A stretch of DNA of 64,000 nucleotides from Phaseolus vulgaris (taxonomy: Eukaryota > Streptophyta > Magnoliopsida > Fabales > Fabaceae), in the NCBI RefSeq assembly GCF_000499845.2, contig NC_023758.2:1844811-1908810 (forward strand), read 5' to 3'. Shown here piece after piece: positions 11,327-25,205 of the stretch. The notes under the pieces are model-generated. The model made no database searches, had not been told where the DNA came from, and was given only the letters and a program-made list of their open reading frames with translations. The position numbers were made by a program, and so were the translations under genes. The stretch's first letter is position 1. Every line of letters starts with the position of its first letter.

Positions 11327-14300
11327 ATGGCGTCGAAGCCTTCGCCTTCGCCCTCTTCTTCCAGATCGGAGCTCATCATCGATCCTTCCGTACTCTTTCT
11401 CTCTCTTTATCTCTTAAAATGCATTCATTAACTCATCCTCGCCCAAACTCGTGCTTGTTGACTTGATTTCGCTTCCGATTTTATTTCTTTATTTTATTTC
11501 CAGTTTTGCTTCGATCTGGTTTGATTATGTCTTTGATTTGTGTGTCTCTCTCGCTTCGTTTTTAACCTATTTATGCCGTTTCAGTATAAAGTAACTCTGC
11601 TGCATAACTTTTGGGGTAAATGCTTCCTAAAGTAGGCTGAAACTGGAATGTAACTGCATTGTATATTGAATAGGCTATTCAAGATGCGCTTTGGTTTTCC
11701 ATTATTTAGGGAAGCTTATCGATCATTTATGACTTTCCTGGTTCTTTTGGTTACATGAGATTGTGGTTGTTTTGAGCTGGAGTCTTTGTGCATTGGTTGT
11801 GTTGTGTCAGATTAATTGTTTACTGCAATCACTACACGCTGGCTGTGACTGGGGAAGTTGTTTGGATTTTTCTTTTGTAACGTAGCTGTGAGTGTTATAT
11901 GGTGTTATCGTTTCAATGCAGGGTGACAAAGTGGACGCTGTTAGTCAGACTGTTAAAGATGTGTTGCCGGTTATTGATTCTTTAAAGAAACAAGTTGCCG
12001 TGGAACGGATTGTTTATGTAAAGGTGTAATAGCTGAGCTTATGGCTGTAATTAGTTGTTGATTTTTGATTGGACCTTATTCGTTTTTCTCATAATGTGCG
12101 TTTGTATATCAGAATAGAATAGAGGAAAACAGACTGAAGCTGGTTGGTGTCACAAATCATGTCTGCAAAATGGCAATGGAGAGAAGGAACATCAGCGTTG
12201 GTGATTCTAACAGAAGTCTAGACCTGCTTACAAAGAGGCAAAAAGATGCAATTGATATGCACAATGGTGTTCATGCAAGTAACGGTGATGTAGAGAGCAA
12301 TGGCTATCATGAAGATAGCCATGGTTCTACAGCAGTTCTTCTAGGGTCTAACGTTGCTGTTAAGAATGCTGTTCGTCCAATCAAATTGCCTGAAATAAAA
12401 AAGTTGCCTCCTTATACTACGTGGATATTTCTGGATAGGTTTGTTTTGTCTTAATCTCTGTTTTTCTTTCTTGTTTATAACACCTACAATGCTGTATATC
12501 ACTTTATGTTAGGTTGCCACTACTCACTATTATCATAGGGTCAGTGTTGCAAAGATGAGGATGTTGCAGTTGACGATCCAACAAAAAAAATAGGATCATG
12601 AATGAGTAGTGTAGTGTGAAAAGAAAACCCATTAAGAAGAGTAGATTGGATGGAGTATAAATCCTATGGTAGAGGAGAGTCAAGGAAAACTATAGGTGAA
12701 ATTCATGATAAGGTCCTAGATCTAAATGTACTTTCTGAGAATTTGGGTCATGAGATGAAATAATGCTTTCAATGAATTCATATAGCTGATTTCACCTAGT
12801 GGGTAAAAGCTTTGGTTGTTGTTGCTTTGCTGTTTTCCTGTCATTGGTGTGATTTTTAACTAGTGGTTAATTCTGGGATAACCTGAATTATGACTCATTG
12901 CCATCTGTTTGCAAATGTAATCCAAATGTCTCAGGTGAACGTATCATAATAACTGAAAGAAATCAAAGGCAGAGAAAATGGTTATTTTTATGTTTACCTT
13001 TTCATTTAGCCCCTCAAATTTTCCCCATTTTTGTATCATGGTTTCTCTTTTTTAAATTATTTAATTCCTATATATATATTTTTTTCTGTTTATGATGTTA
13101 AAATGGGATCTTTTGAAGACACTTTTTTGCTTGTGTCCATTCTGGTACAGAAATCAAAGAATGACTGAGGATCAGTCAGTTGTAGGCCGAAGACGAATTT
13201 ATTATGATCAAAATGGTGGAGAAGCACTTATATGCAGTGACAGTGAGGAGGAAATTATGGAGGATGAAGAGGAGAAAAGAGAATTTATAGAATCTGAAGA
13301 TTATATACTTCGGTTGGTATAGCTTAGTAAACTATAATTTGTTGCTTTCACTGTCTCTTTTTCCCTTTAAGATATTTTCTGTTTGGATGTAGGATAAAGT
13401 TTCAATGTATGCCTGACTGTGTTGTAACATGTTCACAAGATAAGTTTTTAGAGCAGGAAGCTGTGTGTCTATTTTGTCGTATCTCCCCCGTATTTTTTCT
13501 TTCTTTCTGTGTTTTAGAGTAATTCAGAAGTTATTGTTTTCTGTTGGACCTCTGTTGACTGTCTATGTCACGTGGGTTTACTCTTTTGTGATTATTTTTC
13601 GTGGGAGGATGGGTGGCAATATCTTTCAGTTATTTTCTTGTTATTATATTTCCTATGTACAGAGAATAAAATTAAAGAAGATCTTTTGTTAAATGTATAA
13701 TTCAAACCTTTGTTGGAAAAAGAAACCAGTGCATATACTTTTTGTATTGACAGAAATATTATATGCTTGTTTAATCTGTTAAATAAACTTGTTGATCCCA
13801 TTAAGATCTTAAAAACTCTGCAGTTATTTTGCTACCTTCTGCTCTGCTTTTTTTGGTGAAGCCTCTTTTGGTCATGTTTGCATGTTGCTTCATGAATTTC
13901 ATGTTGCATATATAATATTTAGATATTGCTTATCTTGTGTTGCATGACAGACAGTTTTGTGGATTTCTTAATGTCTGATTTGATTTTACAGTATGACTGT
14001 CAAAGAATTTGGTTTAACTGACAACGTTATGGAGTCATTGGCTCAGTGCTTTTCTAGGAATACTAATGAAATTAAGGTATGTTGTTATCATTCGATGAAA
14101 ACTGGTCGTAGTGTAAGCTTTCGTCCAGCTGTTTCCCATTTGCTTTGTGCTGGCTTTACAGAGATATGAAACACCATCAAACATCTTATACAGGCAAGGT
14201 ATGAAGCTCTTAGTATTCATCAAGACAATGCTGATGGGTCTTCAAAGGCTGTAGATTCTGTAGAGAATTCTCAGACTGGCAATTCTTTTCTGGAAAAGGA

Positions 14301-17300
14301 TCTTGAAGCCGCTCTTGACTCTTTTGACAACCTCTTTTGTCGACGATGTCTTGTGAGTTATTTTTCCCATGAAGGCATTGTATAGTTTGCATTATCTTTC
14401 TCTAGATATCTCATTGGTTGCCATATTCTACTTTGCAGGTTTTTGATTGTAGATTACATGGATGTTCACAGGATCTTGTCTTCCCTGTAAGTACTATTTA
14501 TTGGCTACTTTTGATGAAATTGTGTACAGTTTCTATTTGAGTTAGGACTTGATACTTTAACAGGCTGAGAAGCAACCTATATGGATCCCTCCTGATAGTG
14601 AAAATGCACCCTGTGGGCCAAATTGTTTCCGATCGGTATGCATTTCAGTTCTTAGGGATCTGTTTATAATTTTTTTTAACAATGAACTCAATTTGCTTAA
14701 ATCTTGATTTAGGTGCTTAAGTCTGAACGATTTGCCAAAACATCTTCTGCCCAGGCTGATGGTGAAGATAAGTGCTCTGGTGGCGTTTTATCTAGGAAAA
14801 AGCCTTCTACTAAAAGGCGGGTAAAAGGAAGCCAAAGTGAAAGTGCTTCATCTAATGCAAAAAACATTTCTGAGAGTAGTGACTCAGAGAATGGTCCTGG
14901 ACGAGATGCTGTTTCAGCATCTCACTCAGCTCCTCCTAAAACTAAATCTGCGGGGAAAGCTGGAATTGGTAAGAGGAACAGTAAGCGAGTGGCAGAACGA
15001 GTCTTAGTCTGCATGCAGAAAAGGCAGAAGAAAACAATGGTTTCTGATTCTGATTCCATTGTAAGTAGTGTTCTTTGTTACGCTACTTCATCTTCAATTA
15101 TAACCAAAATAAAGAAGAAACGATTATTTTATCACATAAATGTGTCATAATGCTTTGCATGGCAAGATCTAGGAAGAATGTACTTATAATAATCTGTAAA
15201 TAATGCAGAGTGAAGCTCTTGAGCGTTCATCAAATGATTTGGTCACTGATCAACATGCTATGAGCAGTGAAGACAAGACAAGGAAAGAAGATTTTGTAGA
15301 TGACAACGTTTGTAAACAAGAAATCATAGACAATAAATCTTGGAAAGCTCTTGAAAAGGGGCTTTTAGAGAAAGGAATGGAGATTTTTGGTAGAAACAGG
15401 TCAGCATATGTTTAGATTAGGGATGCTTGTCTTAATTTTTCTTTATTAAATATAAATATATAATATGATACAAAGCATGAATGCTGTTACTAGTGCTGAT
15501 ATGAATATAATAAGAGTATGACCTCTTTTTCAATTGTGTAAATGAAATTAATCTTGTTTTCAGTCAATTTCGGGGAATGGATGGGTGCAATTTTGATGTA
15601 TTGCATCAAATTGTTTATAATTGGTTTATTGGTTTTCTTTTTTTAAAATCTTATTCTTGAAACAAATCTCAATGGCATTCCTTGGCTACTTGAAATAAGC
15701 ACAAGCCTCTTGGTAATGTATATCTCACTTTTATTTATCAACTATCAAAGCCATAGATTTTAAAATGAAAACTGAAAGGTTCGCAACAGTGTTTGAAGCT
15801 TACTACTTAACTAGATTAAACCCACACAATGCATGGGAACCCTAGACAGCTTTTATCAGGGAACTTAATTAATTTGAATTATAGTTATTTAAAATAGTTC
15901 ACTTATAGACACCTATTATGAAAAACTAAAAGTCAGGTTCATACTCATGGCCAACAAAATTTTCTAAACATGTTATGATTTAGGATTGTGTTGTTAAAGG
16001 CTTTTTTAAACCATAAAGTAAAAATACAAAATTCCCTTGCGCAATGCTTAATTTTTTTTTTTTGTAGAAGATATTTTTAATCTAGATTTTAAGTCTAGAA
16101 ATTTTTCCTAATGAGAGTTTGACATCATAACATTTATCAAACACATTATCGTATTTAATTGGCATATGATGTTAGTATAAATGGATTTAAAAATAATATC
16201 CACCAAACCAAAAGTTTTGACTTGTTTTTTATGAAGAGTGACAAATGATGCAAAAATAATAATGTCATTTGGTTTCCTTAAGTACTTATTCTGAAGTGGT
16301 AACAAGTGATAATGTGATACCATTGTTTCTATATATAAGACACATAACTTATTTGAAGTTCTTAATTTAGTAGCATTAAATTTGTTAACAATTTGTATCT
16401 TTTTTCCAAAATTCAAAAATTGATGCGCATCATATTACGCTTTCCTCTTATTTAAATTGCACTAGTAATCTTCTCCAATCCTCCTAAGAGAGAGAATGAT
16501 TTGGCCTATTACTAATATATAGTATTTATTGTAAAGTAATTAAGGGTATTTCGGTCAAAATAATTAATCCAAGACACAACTTGAAAGTAATCTTATAAAA
16601 TCAAACTAACAAATTCTTAAAAAGTGTCTTGCCTACCGGGATGGAAGTAGTTTTAAGTGTTTGCTTGTGTTAGAATAATTTATATTATTTTTTGAGTGAA
16701 AGATGTTTTGTGTTGTATTTATGTGTAACTCTATCATGTTTTTCTCTCTTTCCTTTAGCTTTTTGTTGTAAGCCCTTGATCCATATGCTGTGTATTCAAA
16801 ATAGTGTTGCTAGCATTTTTCAAGTGTAAATGTAAAGTATCAATGAGAAACTATTTAAAGTAATTGTCAATAAAATTTATATACTTATTATATTTAACAT
16901 CTTTTTTGCGTATTCTAATCCTACCTAGTTGTTACACTATTAATTAATTATTTGTAAATAAATCTCATTCTTCAATATGTTTGTATGTTCAAGGAAACTT
17001 TGTTGCAGACTGCATCAATTGTCCCATGGTGTATGCCAGATGAGTCAAGTCACAATCAAAACATGGCACTTGAGCTATTATTCTTTTAAATAGAAATAGT
17101 TGTTCCTTGATTATCAGCTATAGTTTTTGGTCTAATGATAAGTGCTCGATCCAACAATTAGTCAAGTTGTGGTTTTGGTTGTATAAGGTTGGATGGAAAG
17201 GCTTTTGTAGTTAATGGTTTGGGCTGAGGTAGGATGTTTAGGTGGTTCTAAGGTGGAAAACATTTTATCTAAGGCTTGCATGATGGTAGATCCTACTGGG

Positions 17301-20300
17301 TTGGAAGAGGTAGATAATTTAAAGGTTGAGCTAATTGTCTACAACTATTATGAATTGATTGACTGATGATCTATTCCTCAATGAGAAAGTGAACGAAACT
17401 GGTATATTGTATTTTTAGCCTTGGTCTAATGTAATGAAAAAGTTAATGGTTAACAAGTTTTATTGTTAATTTTGTTTTTAATGTACAATGAAATTTATTA
17501 AAACTAGGAAAATGAAAATAAGCGAAAACTAGTTTTGACATAAGCTACTAATTTGCTGGTATAAAAAAAGATGTTTAAAGAATAAATGTGGTTCCAAATC
17601 AAGCTCAAACTTCTTACATAATAAATCACAAATATAGGGTAAAGTAGAGAATGTGGTTAGGGTCTACTTTAATTTTAATAAATGTAGTTTCAAATGTATC
17701 ACTTTGCCCACTTGTGTCTTGTTTAAATTTGTTATTATTTTTAGGCATATTGACTGTCAATGACCTACTAAGTTACAATTTTTGCTTTTAACTGCAGTTG
17801 CTTAATAGCTAGGAATCTATTAAATGGTCTAAAGACTTGTTGGGATGTTTTCCAATACATAAATTGTGAAGATGGAAAGATGTCTGGTCCTCCTGGGGAT
17901 GTTGCAAATTCCCTTTTGGAAGGCTATTCCAAGGTTGATTTAATGCAATTATACTTAATGTACTTTTCTCTTTGGTCTTTTTAACTTGCAAATAGTGCTT
18001 AAGAAAGCCTTCTTTTGTTGTAAAATTAAGGGTAATAATGAAGTGAGAAGAAGGTCTAGGTTCTTACGTAGAAGAGGAAGAGTCCGTCGATTGAAGTACA
18101 CCTGGAAATCTGCTGCTTATCATTCTATCAGGAAAAGGATTACAGAGAGAAAGGATCAACCCTGTCGGCAGTATAATCCATGTGGTTGCCAATCAGCTTG
18201 TGGAAAGCAGTGCTCCTGTCTTCTTAATGGAACCTGTTGTGAGAAGTACTGTGGGTAAGCTTTTGACTTTGCTGCATACAACCTTGATGAATGAGAGGCA
18301 TGTAGAATTGTAGTGTTTTACTTCTTTTCGGCATTTCTCGCTGGCTAAACAAAGTCTCGGAAGGTTTGTTTCACTGCAGCGTTTTTCATTAATGGAAGCA
18401 TTAAGATGGAAATAAATATTCCAATATTTATTAGGTAGTTATGGAAATATAGTCCTCAGAATCTTTATTTCCAGGAAAATGACCCATTTTAAAATGTTTC
18501 TATTTCCATTAGGAGGTGGGTATTTGATATTCCAATGAGAATGAAAATTATTGCCTATAATAACTACATTCTTCTCCCTTTCTTTTTTATTTTTTAATGT
18601 TCAAATTAAAAAAATTATATTTTTTTTGTATTTTTTTTTGGTAGTTCTTAGATACCAACCAAACATGTTCATGGAATACGGTTCTTGTGAATACAAGATG
18701 ATGCCGTGAAACAAACTCCCCCCTAGGAATTATTGTACTTATAGTTTACATGGTTATTTTACTCTAACATTCATACCTGCCAGCATGTGAACCCAACACC
18801 TGTTAATTTCTGTGATGATTCCTTTTTTCCCCTCTTTTCTATATCAAGATGCCCCAAGAGCTGCAAGAATCGATTTCGTGGCTGTCATTGTGCTAAGAGT
18901 CAATGCCGAAGTCGTCAATGTCCATGCTTTGCCGCAGATAGGGAATGTGATCCAGATGTCTGTAGGAATTGTTGGGTCAGGTGAGATTTACCTGTTTATG
19001 GTTGTGTGCTGATCCTTGAGAATGATTTATGTGCATATTTAATAATCTGTAAATAATGCGAGTTTGGATGGTAGCATTCCCATGTTTAGTGCAAGATATA
19101 GAAATATGTTGCTCGACATAATGTATTCCTAGGAATCTATATTACAAGTTTCTCCTCCTTTTTCCATGTAAAAGGGCGAGAATCCTTATTCCCATGGGAA
19201 TATAAGTTATCCCATTTTTTTGTAAATATTTTTATTTTAAAATTAGATAAATTTAAAAACATTCCAAGGAATGATAAGTATTTATCTAACATTTTTTATG
19301 TTAATAATATTCCATGGAATATGAAATTTAATCCAAGAAACAAATAACTTCTAAGTTCTTGGACTTGCCTCATCATTGCTCAACAGATGTCTGTTTTAGT
19401 TCTCACACAATGAAGGATGTAAATAAATCATTCGGCTTTTAGTAAAAGATTTGGTTGTCTGTTTTCATGACTTCTCTGCCTTTCTTCTAAAGTGCTTATA
19501 ATATATTTTAGTACTTCATGATTTGGTTGTCACGATAGCTTTTGCTATGTGGGTCAATTATGGTTGTAGTTGCGGCGATGGTTCTCTTGGGATTCCTAGC
19601 CAACGAGGGGACAATTATGAATGTAGAAACATGAAGCTTCTTCTCAAACAGCAGCAAAGGGTATATTTTCTTACTGCCTTTTTTCTTTTTGAAATCTTAC
19701 AAATAGATTTGTTTGCTTTCTTTGCTGCAAATTTATTCTATTATCAAAATAATAGGGGCATATTTATCAAGATTGAGAGAAGTGGTTGGAATCATGTTTA
19801 TAAAAGAAACTCCCTCTGTAGATATAATCTAGATTATCAGAGTGTGATTTTTCATGAACTTTGATCTATCCCATATCGTAATCTTTGTTCTCAATATTTT
19901 TCGTTCCTGTTCTTTTGTTATGCTAATTATACTTTAAGATCATGTTTTGTTACATTTGCTGTGATTGTAACTAACATCTAATATGTTCACAGGTTCTTCT
20001 TGGAAGGTCTGATGTATCAGGCTGGGGAGCCTTCTTAAAGGTATATCTGTAAATAATCTTGTTTGGACACGTGTAGTTTTCCTTTTCCTAATTCAATCTC
20101 TTCACTCTCCAGAATAGTGTTGGTAAACATGAATACCTTGGAGAGTATACAGGAGAGTTAATTTCTCATCGGGAAGCAGACAAGCGAGGAAAGATATATG
20201 ACCGTGAAAATTCATCTTTTCTGTTTAATTTGAATGATCAGGCAAGCTTTTTACATATATGTATCTGTTGTACTGTAAAGTTCTCCATTTACATTAATCA

Positions 20301-20727
20301 TGTATCAAACATAGGATGAACCACAAATTGTTGTATGCAGTTCGTTCTTGATGCTTACCGAAAGGGTGATAAATTGAAGTTTGCGAACCATTCGCCCGAT
20401 CCAAATTGCTATGCAAAGGTATTTCTTAGTTCCGACTCTTGTCAAATGTGTTAATCATGGAGCTCTAATTTACATTTCGAGCATTCCTAGGGTTACAGTG
20501 TCATTCACAATCTGTATAAATGCTTAAACTGGCAGGTTATTATGGTTGCTGGAGATCATAGGGTAGGCATTTTTGCGAAGGAACGGATTTGCGCCGGGGA
20601 GGAACTGTTCTATGATTATCGTTATGAGCCCGATAGGGCCCCTGCCTGGGCTCGGAAGCCTGAAGCATCTGGGTCCAAAAAAGAGGACGGGGCTCCTTCA
20701 AGTGGTCGTGCAAAGAAGCTTGCTTAA
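11327..20727 (+). CDS. CLF: CURLY LEAF, E(z)-type Polycomb H3K27 methyltransferase
   Basis: Eighteen exons join in phase: 11327-11389, 11922-12023, 12113-12438, 13151-13312, 13992-14076, 14194-14352, 14439-14486, 14564-14635, 14713-15060, 15209-15399, 17798-17933, 18031-18254, 18849-18980, 19570-19660, 19993-20040, 20113-20241, 20341-20418 and 20536-20727. They give about 861 aa (870 if exon 12 starts at 18004). CLF is the SET-domain catalytic subunit of plant PRC2, placing H3K27me3 in nuclear chromatin to silence developmental genes. The N-terminal E(z) block includes [21 protein letters not shown] cysteine-rich CXC region (about 609-712) runs from [11 protein letters not shown]. The SET domain (about 714-835) has the catalytic signature [13 protein letters not shown] (N788-H789-S790) and FYDY (Y824, Y826). 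The C-terminus AKKLA matches CLF rather than SWN/MEA as I recall them. Intron 10 is 2.4 kb. The donor after exon 16 is GC. The hinge after SDSDSI seems about 50 residues shorter than Arabidopsis CLF. Confidence 0.95.
18361..18724. repeat. MITE-like insertion in CLF intron 12
   Basis: The left end, GTTTGTTTCACTGCA, is an imperfect inverted match to the right end, which reads TGCCGTGAAACAAACTCCCC. The interior is A/T-rich without an ORF. A relative of the right end lies at about 38001-38043 in the distant intergenic region. This suggests a dispersed short element of about 360 bp. The target duplication was not resolved. Confidence 0.4.
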
Positions 20728-22462
20728 TGTTGTTTTCAAAATCAATTCTTTTGTTATTCTTTCACACGTAGGGAAAGCAATCTCATTGGTAGCGGAAAGA
20801 AGTATTTTTTGAGCTTTTTGTTCGTAGCAAGGACATGCCATTGTTGCTGCATAGGTTACTACATTTAAACAATTCATTTTAGTATCTACCTACAGTATTC
20901 GCCATTCCTAACGGAAAATATCAGCTTAATCAAATTTTCATGCAATTCTTTCCCACAGAGGAATGTACAAGTGCAAATCAGAAGACCTCATGTATATCAT
21001 TTCTGTTCTTACAACTACCATTTTATTCATTCCATCGTTGAGTTTCTAATGGTATAAATGTTTTATGATAGAAGATTTCTTATAAATTTATACTTGTGAA
21101 TAAATAAAATACATCTTTTATATTGGAAATGACATTGTGTTAATGTAAAATTGTAGAAGTTATAATTGAAAACACCACTGAAATTTACGAGGAATTTGAA
21201 ATTTATTTATATCGTTTTTTAATTTTTCATTTAGATACATAATTAATGATAATGATGTAAGGTAATGTTATGTTATTTGCATTGACAGATTTAAAGAATA
21301 GAGGTTTAATTAAAAAATATAAAAAAATGGTTTTTTTAAAATTTTAATTCAAAATATTTAAGTTTATTGTAAATTATTATTGATTTGAGTGATGTCATAT
21401 GAAATATATTAAATTATTGAATTTTTAAAATTGTAATTTTAATCAAAAGTGAATTTATTTGTGATGCATTGGATTATTAGTTTATTTGGGCACTTGTTGA
21501 ATAACTATTTAATAGTTAAAGTACTTGTTTGTAAAAAAATTATAATGAAAGAACTAAACTAAATTATTCATGAAAGTTGTAAGTGTTTTGAAAATTTGAT
21601 AAACATATTAAAAAAATGCAGAAAGTAACGTATGAAGTTTTTATAAATTTTTGATAAACTTATTTATAAATTGAATCATTCCTAAAAATATAAAGATTTT
21701 TTAAACACTTTTTCAATTGATCATAGTGAATTTTTTGTTTAGCCAGCAATTGTAATTCGACTTAAAACTTGTCCAAAACTATCAAACTCAGATCCTTTCT
21801 TGAATCCAAAACTTCCATTAAAAACATCTGTTTTAGTGTAGAACCTGAGGGGCAAATAAGGAGTCTCGTGTGGCCACCAAAAAAACCCCAAAGACAAATT
21901 TTCCCTCCCTACTAAGGTAATAAACACCTGTGTTCTGGTGAGAGATTAATCAGATTATTTTGCTGAGCCCTTTGCCTGAAAGACATGAATATGTTGCATG
22001 CTTTGTTGCCTAACATGAAAGTGTTTGTACCAGTAATTTCTGGGCAGAAGCAGACTACCCCACCATGTGAAAAGCATAAAGAAAGGGACACCAGGGAGTG
22101 CAAGAAACAGAGTGGAGTGGAGCAGTGGGCGACGTAGAAGAGGTAAAACTTGAAAAAGTGGGGAACACTCAAGAGATGACATTGCATTTGGAAGAGGTTA
22201 GTGCCTTTTGTATCCACCTTAACCCATCTTCTCACCCTTGTATTAAATAAACATTTATCTCCACAATTTTTTTTTCTTCATTCAAATAATATAATAAAGT
22301 GCATCATTATACATAAACGTTAAGTATAGTTGCCTCAAAATAAGAGAAAAACTAAAGGTGACAAAGCCAAAACTTTGATCAACCTCTCTCTCTCTCTCTT
22401 TCTCCTCTTGCACAGTAAAATCTCTTTCTTTTCCTTTCAACCTTTCCTCTCTCTCTGGTGCC
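20728..22462. other. Spacer between CLF and the PLC-X gene
   Basis: It holds the CLF 3' UTR, then AT-rich unique DNA, then a somewhat GC-richer stretch (21760-22240) with no spliced frame I could support. A CT-rich microsatellite at 22384-22400 lies in the probable 5' leader of the next gene. Confidence 0.55.
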
Positions 22463-25205
22463 ATGTGCTCGCGTTTCTTGGATTCCCTCACCAAATGCAG
22501 AAGCCCCACCATCTTTGCCTCACTCTTCTTCTCCCTCTTCCTCACCTCTTCCGCCGCATGCTTCAACGGGAATTGCCAGGTTCACTTCCTTTTCTCTCTC
22601 ACCCTTCACACTCAATTATGATCCATGCAAACTCGTTTCAGTTTCTGAGATTCACCTGAAAAATTCACGAACTTCCGCAGGTTTTGGAAGCATGTACAGC
22701 TGCCACCGATTGTGGGCCGGGTCTCTATTGCGGCAATTGCCCTGCTTTGGGCCGGACTCGGCCCGTTTGCACCAGAGGCCAAGCCACCATCGTTACATCT
22801 CTCGTAACCTCCAACAACATATCTGACATACCATACCAGACAACATAACATATCTATGTAACGCAACAATATTAACTGTCTCTTTTTTGGGACATTCATG
22901 CAGGTGGATGGTTTGCCCTTCAACAAGTACTCGTGGATCATGACTCATAATTCATTCAGCATCGTGGATGCACCATCTTTGGCTGGAGTTCAGAGACTCA
23001 CCTTTTACAATCAAGAAGACACTGTTACTAACCAGTTGAGGGTATGCCTTCTTGTCCTCTAAGTGGGATTCCTTGGACAGACAAAACGTCACACCGTTTC
23101 CTTCTTCATTTTGCATTTCCTAGATTCTAGTTTACCTTCATGATTAAGGGAATATTGTCTGTTTTTAATTTTTTAGTGATTTTTTTTACATGGCTTCGAG
23201 ATGAAGGAGTTAAGTGAGTGATATTAATTCTTATATGCTCATATCTATCTATAATTTTGTGTTTTACTTGTTTATTTAGTGATTCTTACACATTTTTTTA
23301 TGGATGGTGTTTAGAATGGAGTGAGAGGATTGATGTTGGATATGTACGACTTTGAGAACGATATCTGGCTCTGTCATTCATTTGGAGAGAAGTGCTTCAA
23401 CTTCACTGCCTTTGTAATCTAACTCTAAACTCCTCTTTGATATTCGTTTTACTATCTAATTTTGCGGGTGTTGTCTAATGTGGCAAGCTGAAAATATTTT
23501 CAGCAACCTGCTATAAATACTTTGAGAGAAGTGGAGGCATTCTTAACAGCAAATCCGACAGAGATTGTCACCATTGTAATTGAGGATTATGTGCGTACTC
23601 CAAAGGGGTTGACTAATCTATTCTCAAATGCTGGACTAGATAAATACTGGTTCCCTGTGTCTGATATGCCTAAAAAGGGTGAAGATTGGCCCACTTTAAC
23701 CGAGATGGTTCAAACAAGTCGTCGACTACTTGTTTTCACTTCTGATGCTTCTAAGGAAGCTGAAGAAGGAATAGCTTATCAGTGGACTTACATGATTGAA
23801 AATGAGTGTAAGTACAATGTCATTGTAGCATAGATATCATTATTCTAAATGTAGTGAAATGGCAACTTCATAATTTTACTACCTTGCAGCTGGAGATCAT
23901 GGAGTTCAAGGGGGTTCTTGTCCACACAGAAAAGAATCGAAACCCCTAATTTCTAGAAGTGCATCACTTTTCTTACAGAATTACTTTCCAACATATCCGG
24001 TTGAAGCTGACTCATGCAAAGAGCATTCGGCTCCACTTGCTGATATGGTGAACACATGTTACAAAGCTGCAGGAAATGTGTTGCCTAGTTTTATAGCAGT
24101 AAATTTTTACATGGTATTCCTTCTTCTGGATTACTGATTCCAATTCAATAGTGTAGAAAATAACTCAAATTCATTTCAGAATTCTAAATGAATTTCATGC
24201 AGAGGAGTGACGGTGGGGGCGTTTTCGATATCGTGGATAAAATGAACGGCCACTCACTGTGCGGCTGCAATACAGTCTCTGCTTGCCAGGTTTGCTTGCA
24301 TTTCTTGTTCAGAAATGTATTGCCTTAATGCCATTTGTGTGTGAACTTTCTTCTTTATTTTGATAATTTTATGCCTCATAATTCCTTCGGTGAGTGGAAA
24401 CCTAATTTAGATTAACTTCAGTCCTACATTCTGAAATTCATCTTATTTCAAAGTTAAACAGTTGCCTATTCAATACTGATTGTACACATGAACAGGAAGT
24501 ATCAGACCTTTCAAGCCTGACTGGTATTATCTATATTACGTTAATCTGTTTGATTCAGATATTCTGTCTGAATTTGAGGTAGACAGTTGGTCAGTCATCA
24601 AATTTAAGTATCCCTATATGTAATTCAGTGTTTGTTATTATTCCTTGAAATCAACCCTAATGCAAGAGATAATTAATCTTGAGAGGAGGAGAGAAAGGTT
24701 TACTTTTAGTTATTGTTGAAAATAGCAAAAATGTAAAATCATGTTATGGTTGACTTTGACTGTATCATCAAAATTTCTTTTTGGCAAAAATGTAGAGAAA
24801 TAAGCTTCTCCATACCTGCTTTCTTTCCCAAAGATGTCTGGCCCTCATGTAAAAGTAAGGTATAGGAATAACATTTGTGTGTATGATGAATTGATGTTAT
24901 ATCGTGTGGAATTCTTAATGTGGATTGATTTATATCCTAGCACAGCTTCTACCAACCTGAGCATTTTGGTGATAAAAAAATAGATCAAGGACAATTAGAT
25001 AATTGCTGCATTTATGCAGGAGGGAGCACCTTTTGGATCTTGCAAGAATATAGCTGTACCTAATACAAGTCCAGTGACCAACACAGCTGGAAGCTTTACA
25101 GGATCTGTTCAGTTCTCTAGATCAGCTTCACCTGTCCTTTCTCCAAACTGCTTCCTTTTCGTCTTGTTTTACTTCCTCCTTATTTATGTTTTATGGCGAT
25201 TGTAA
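22463..25205 (+). CDS. PI-PLC X-domain protein, secreted and probably GPI-anchored
   Basis: Eight exons join in phase: 22463-22579, 22681-22803, 22904-23041, 23315-23413, 23504-23807, 23890-24113, 24203-24289 and 25020-25205. They give 425 aa, as usual for plant At5g67130-type proteins. The N-terminus has a signal-peptide-like segment ([19 protein letters not shown]). A Cys-rich part follows (TDCGPGLYCGNCPALG), then the PLC-like phosphodiesterase fold with WIMTHNSF (His95) and WLCHSFGEKC (His147) as candidate catalytic histidines. The C-terminus ends in a hydrophobic tail (CFLFVLFYFLLIYVLW) after a Ser/Thr-rich spacer, typical of GPI-anchor addition. The family lacks the C2/EF-hand parts of true plant PI-PLCs and its substrate is not established. 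The protein is likely at the outer plasma membrane or cell wall. Confidence 0.88.

Noticed and set aside
11017..11379. Minus-strand frame of 120 codons over CLF exon 1 and leader
   Set aside because: It overlaps the CLF start in antisense, has no recognisable domain, and runs into the promoter. It is best seen as a chance frame.
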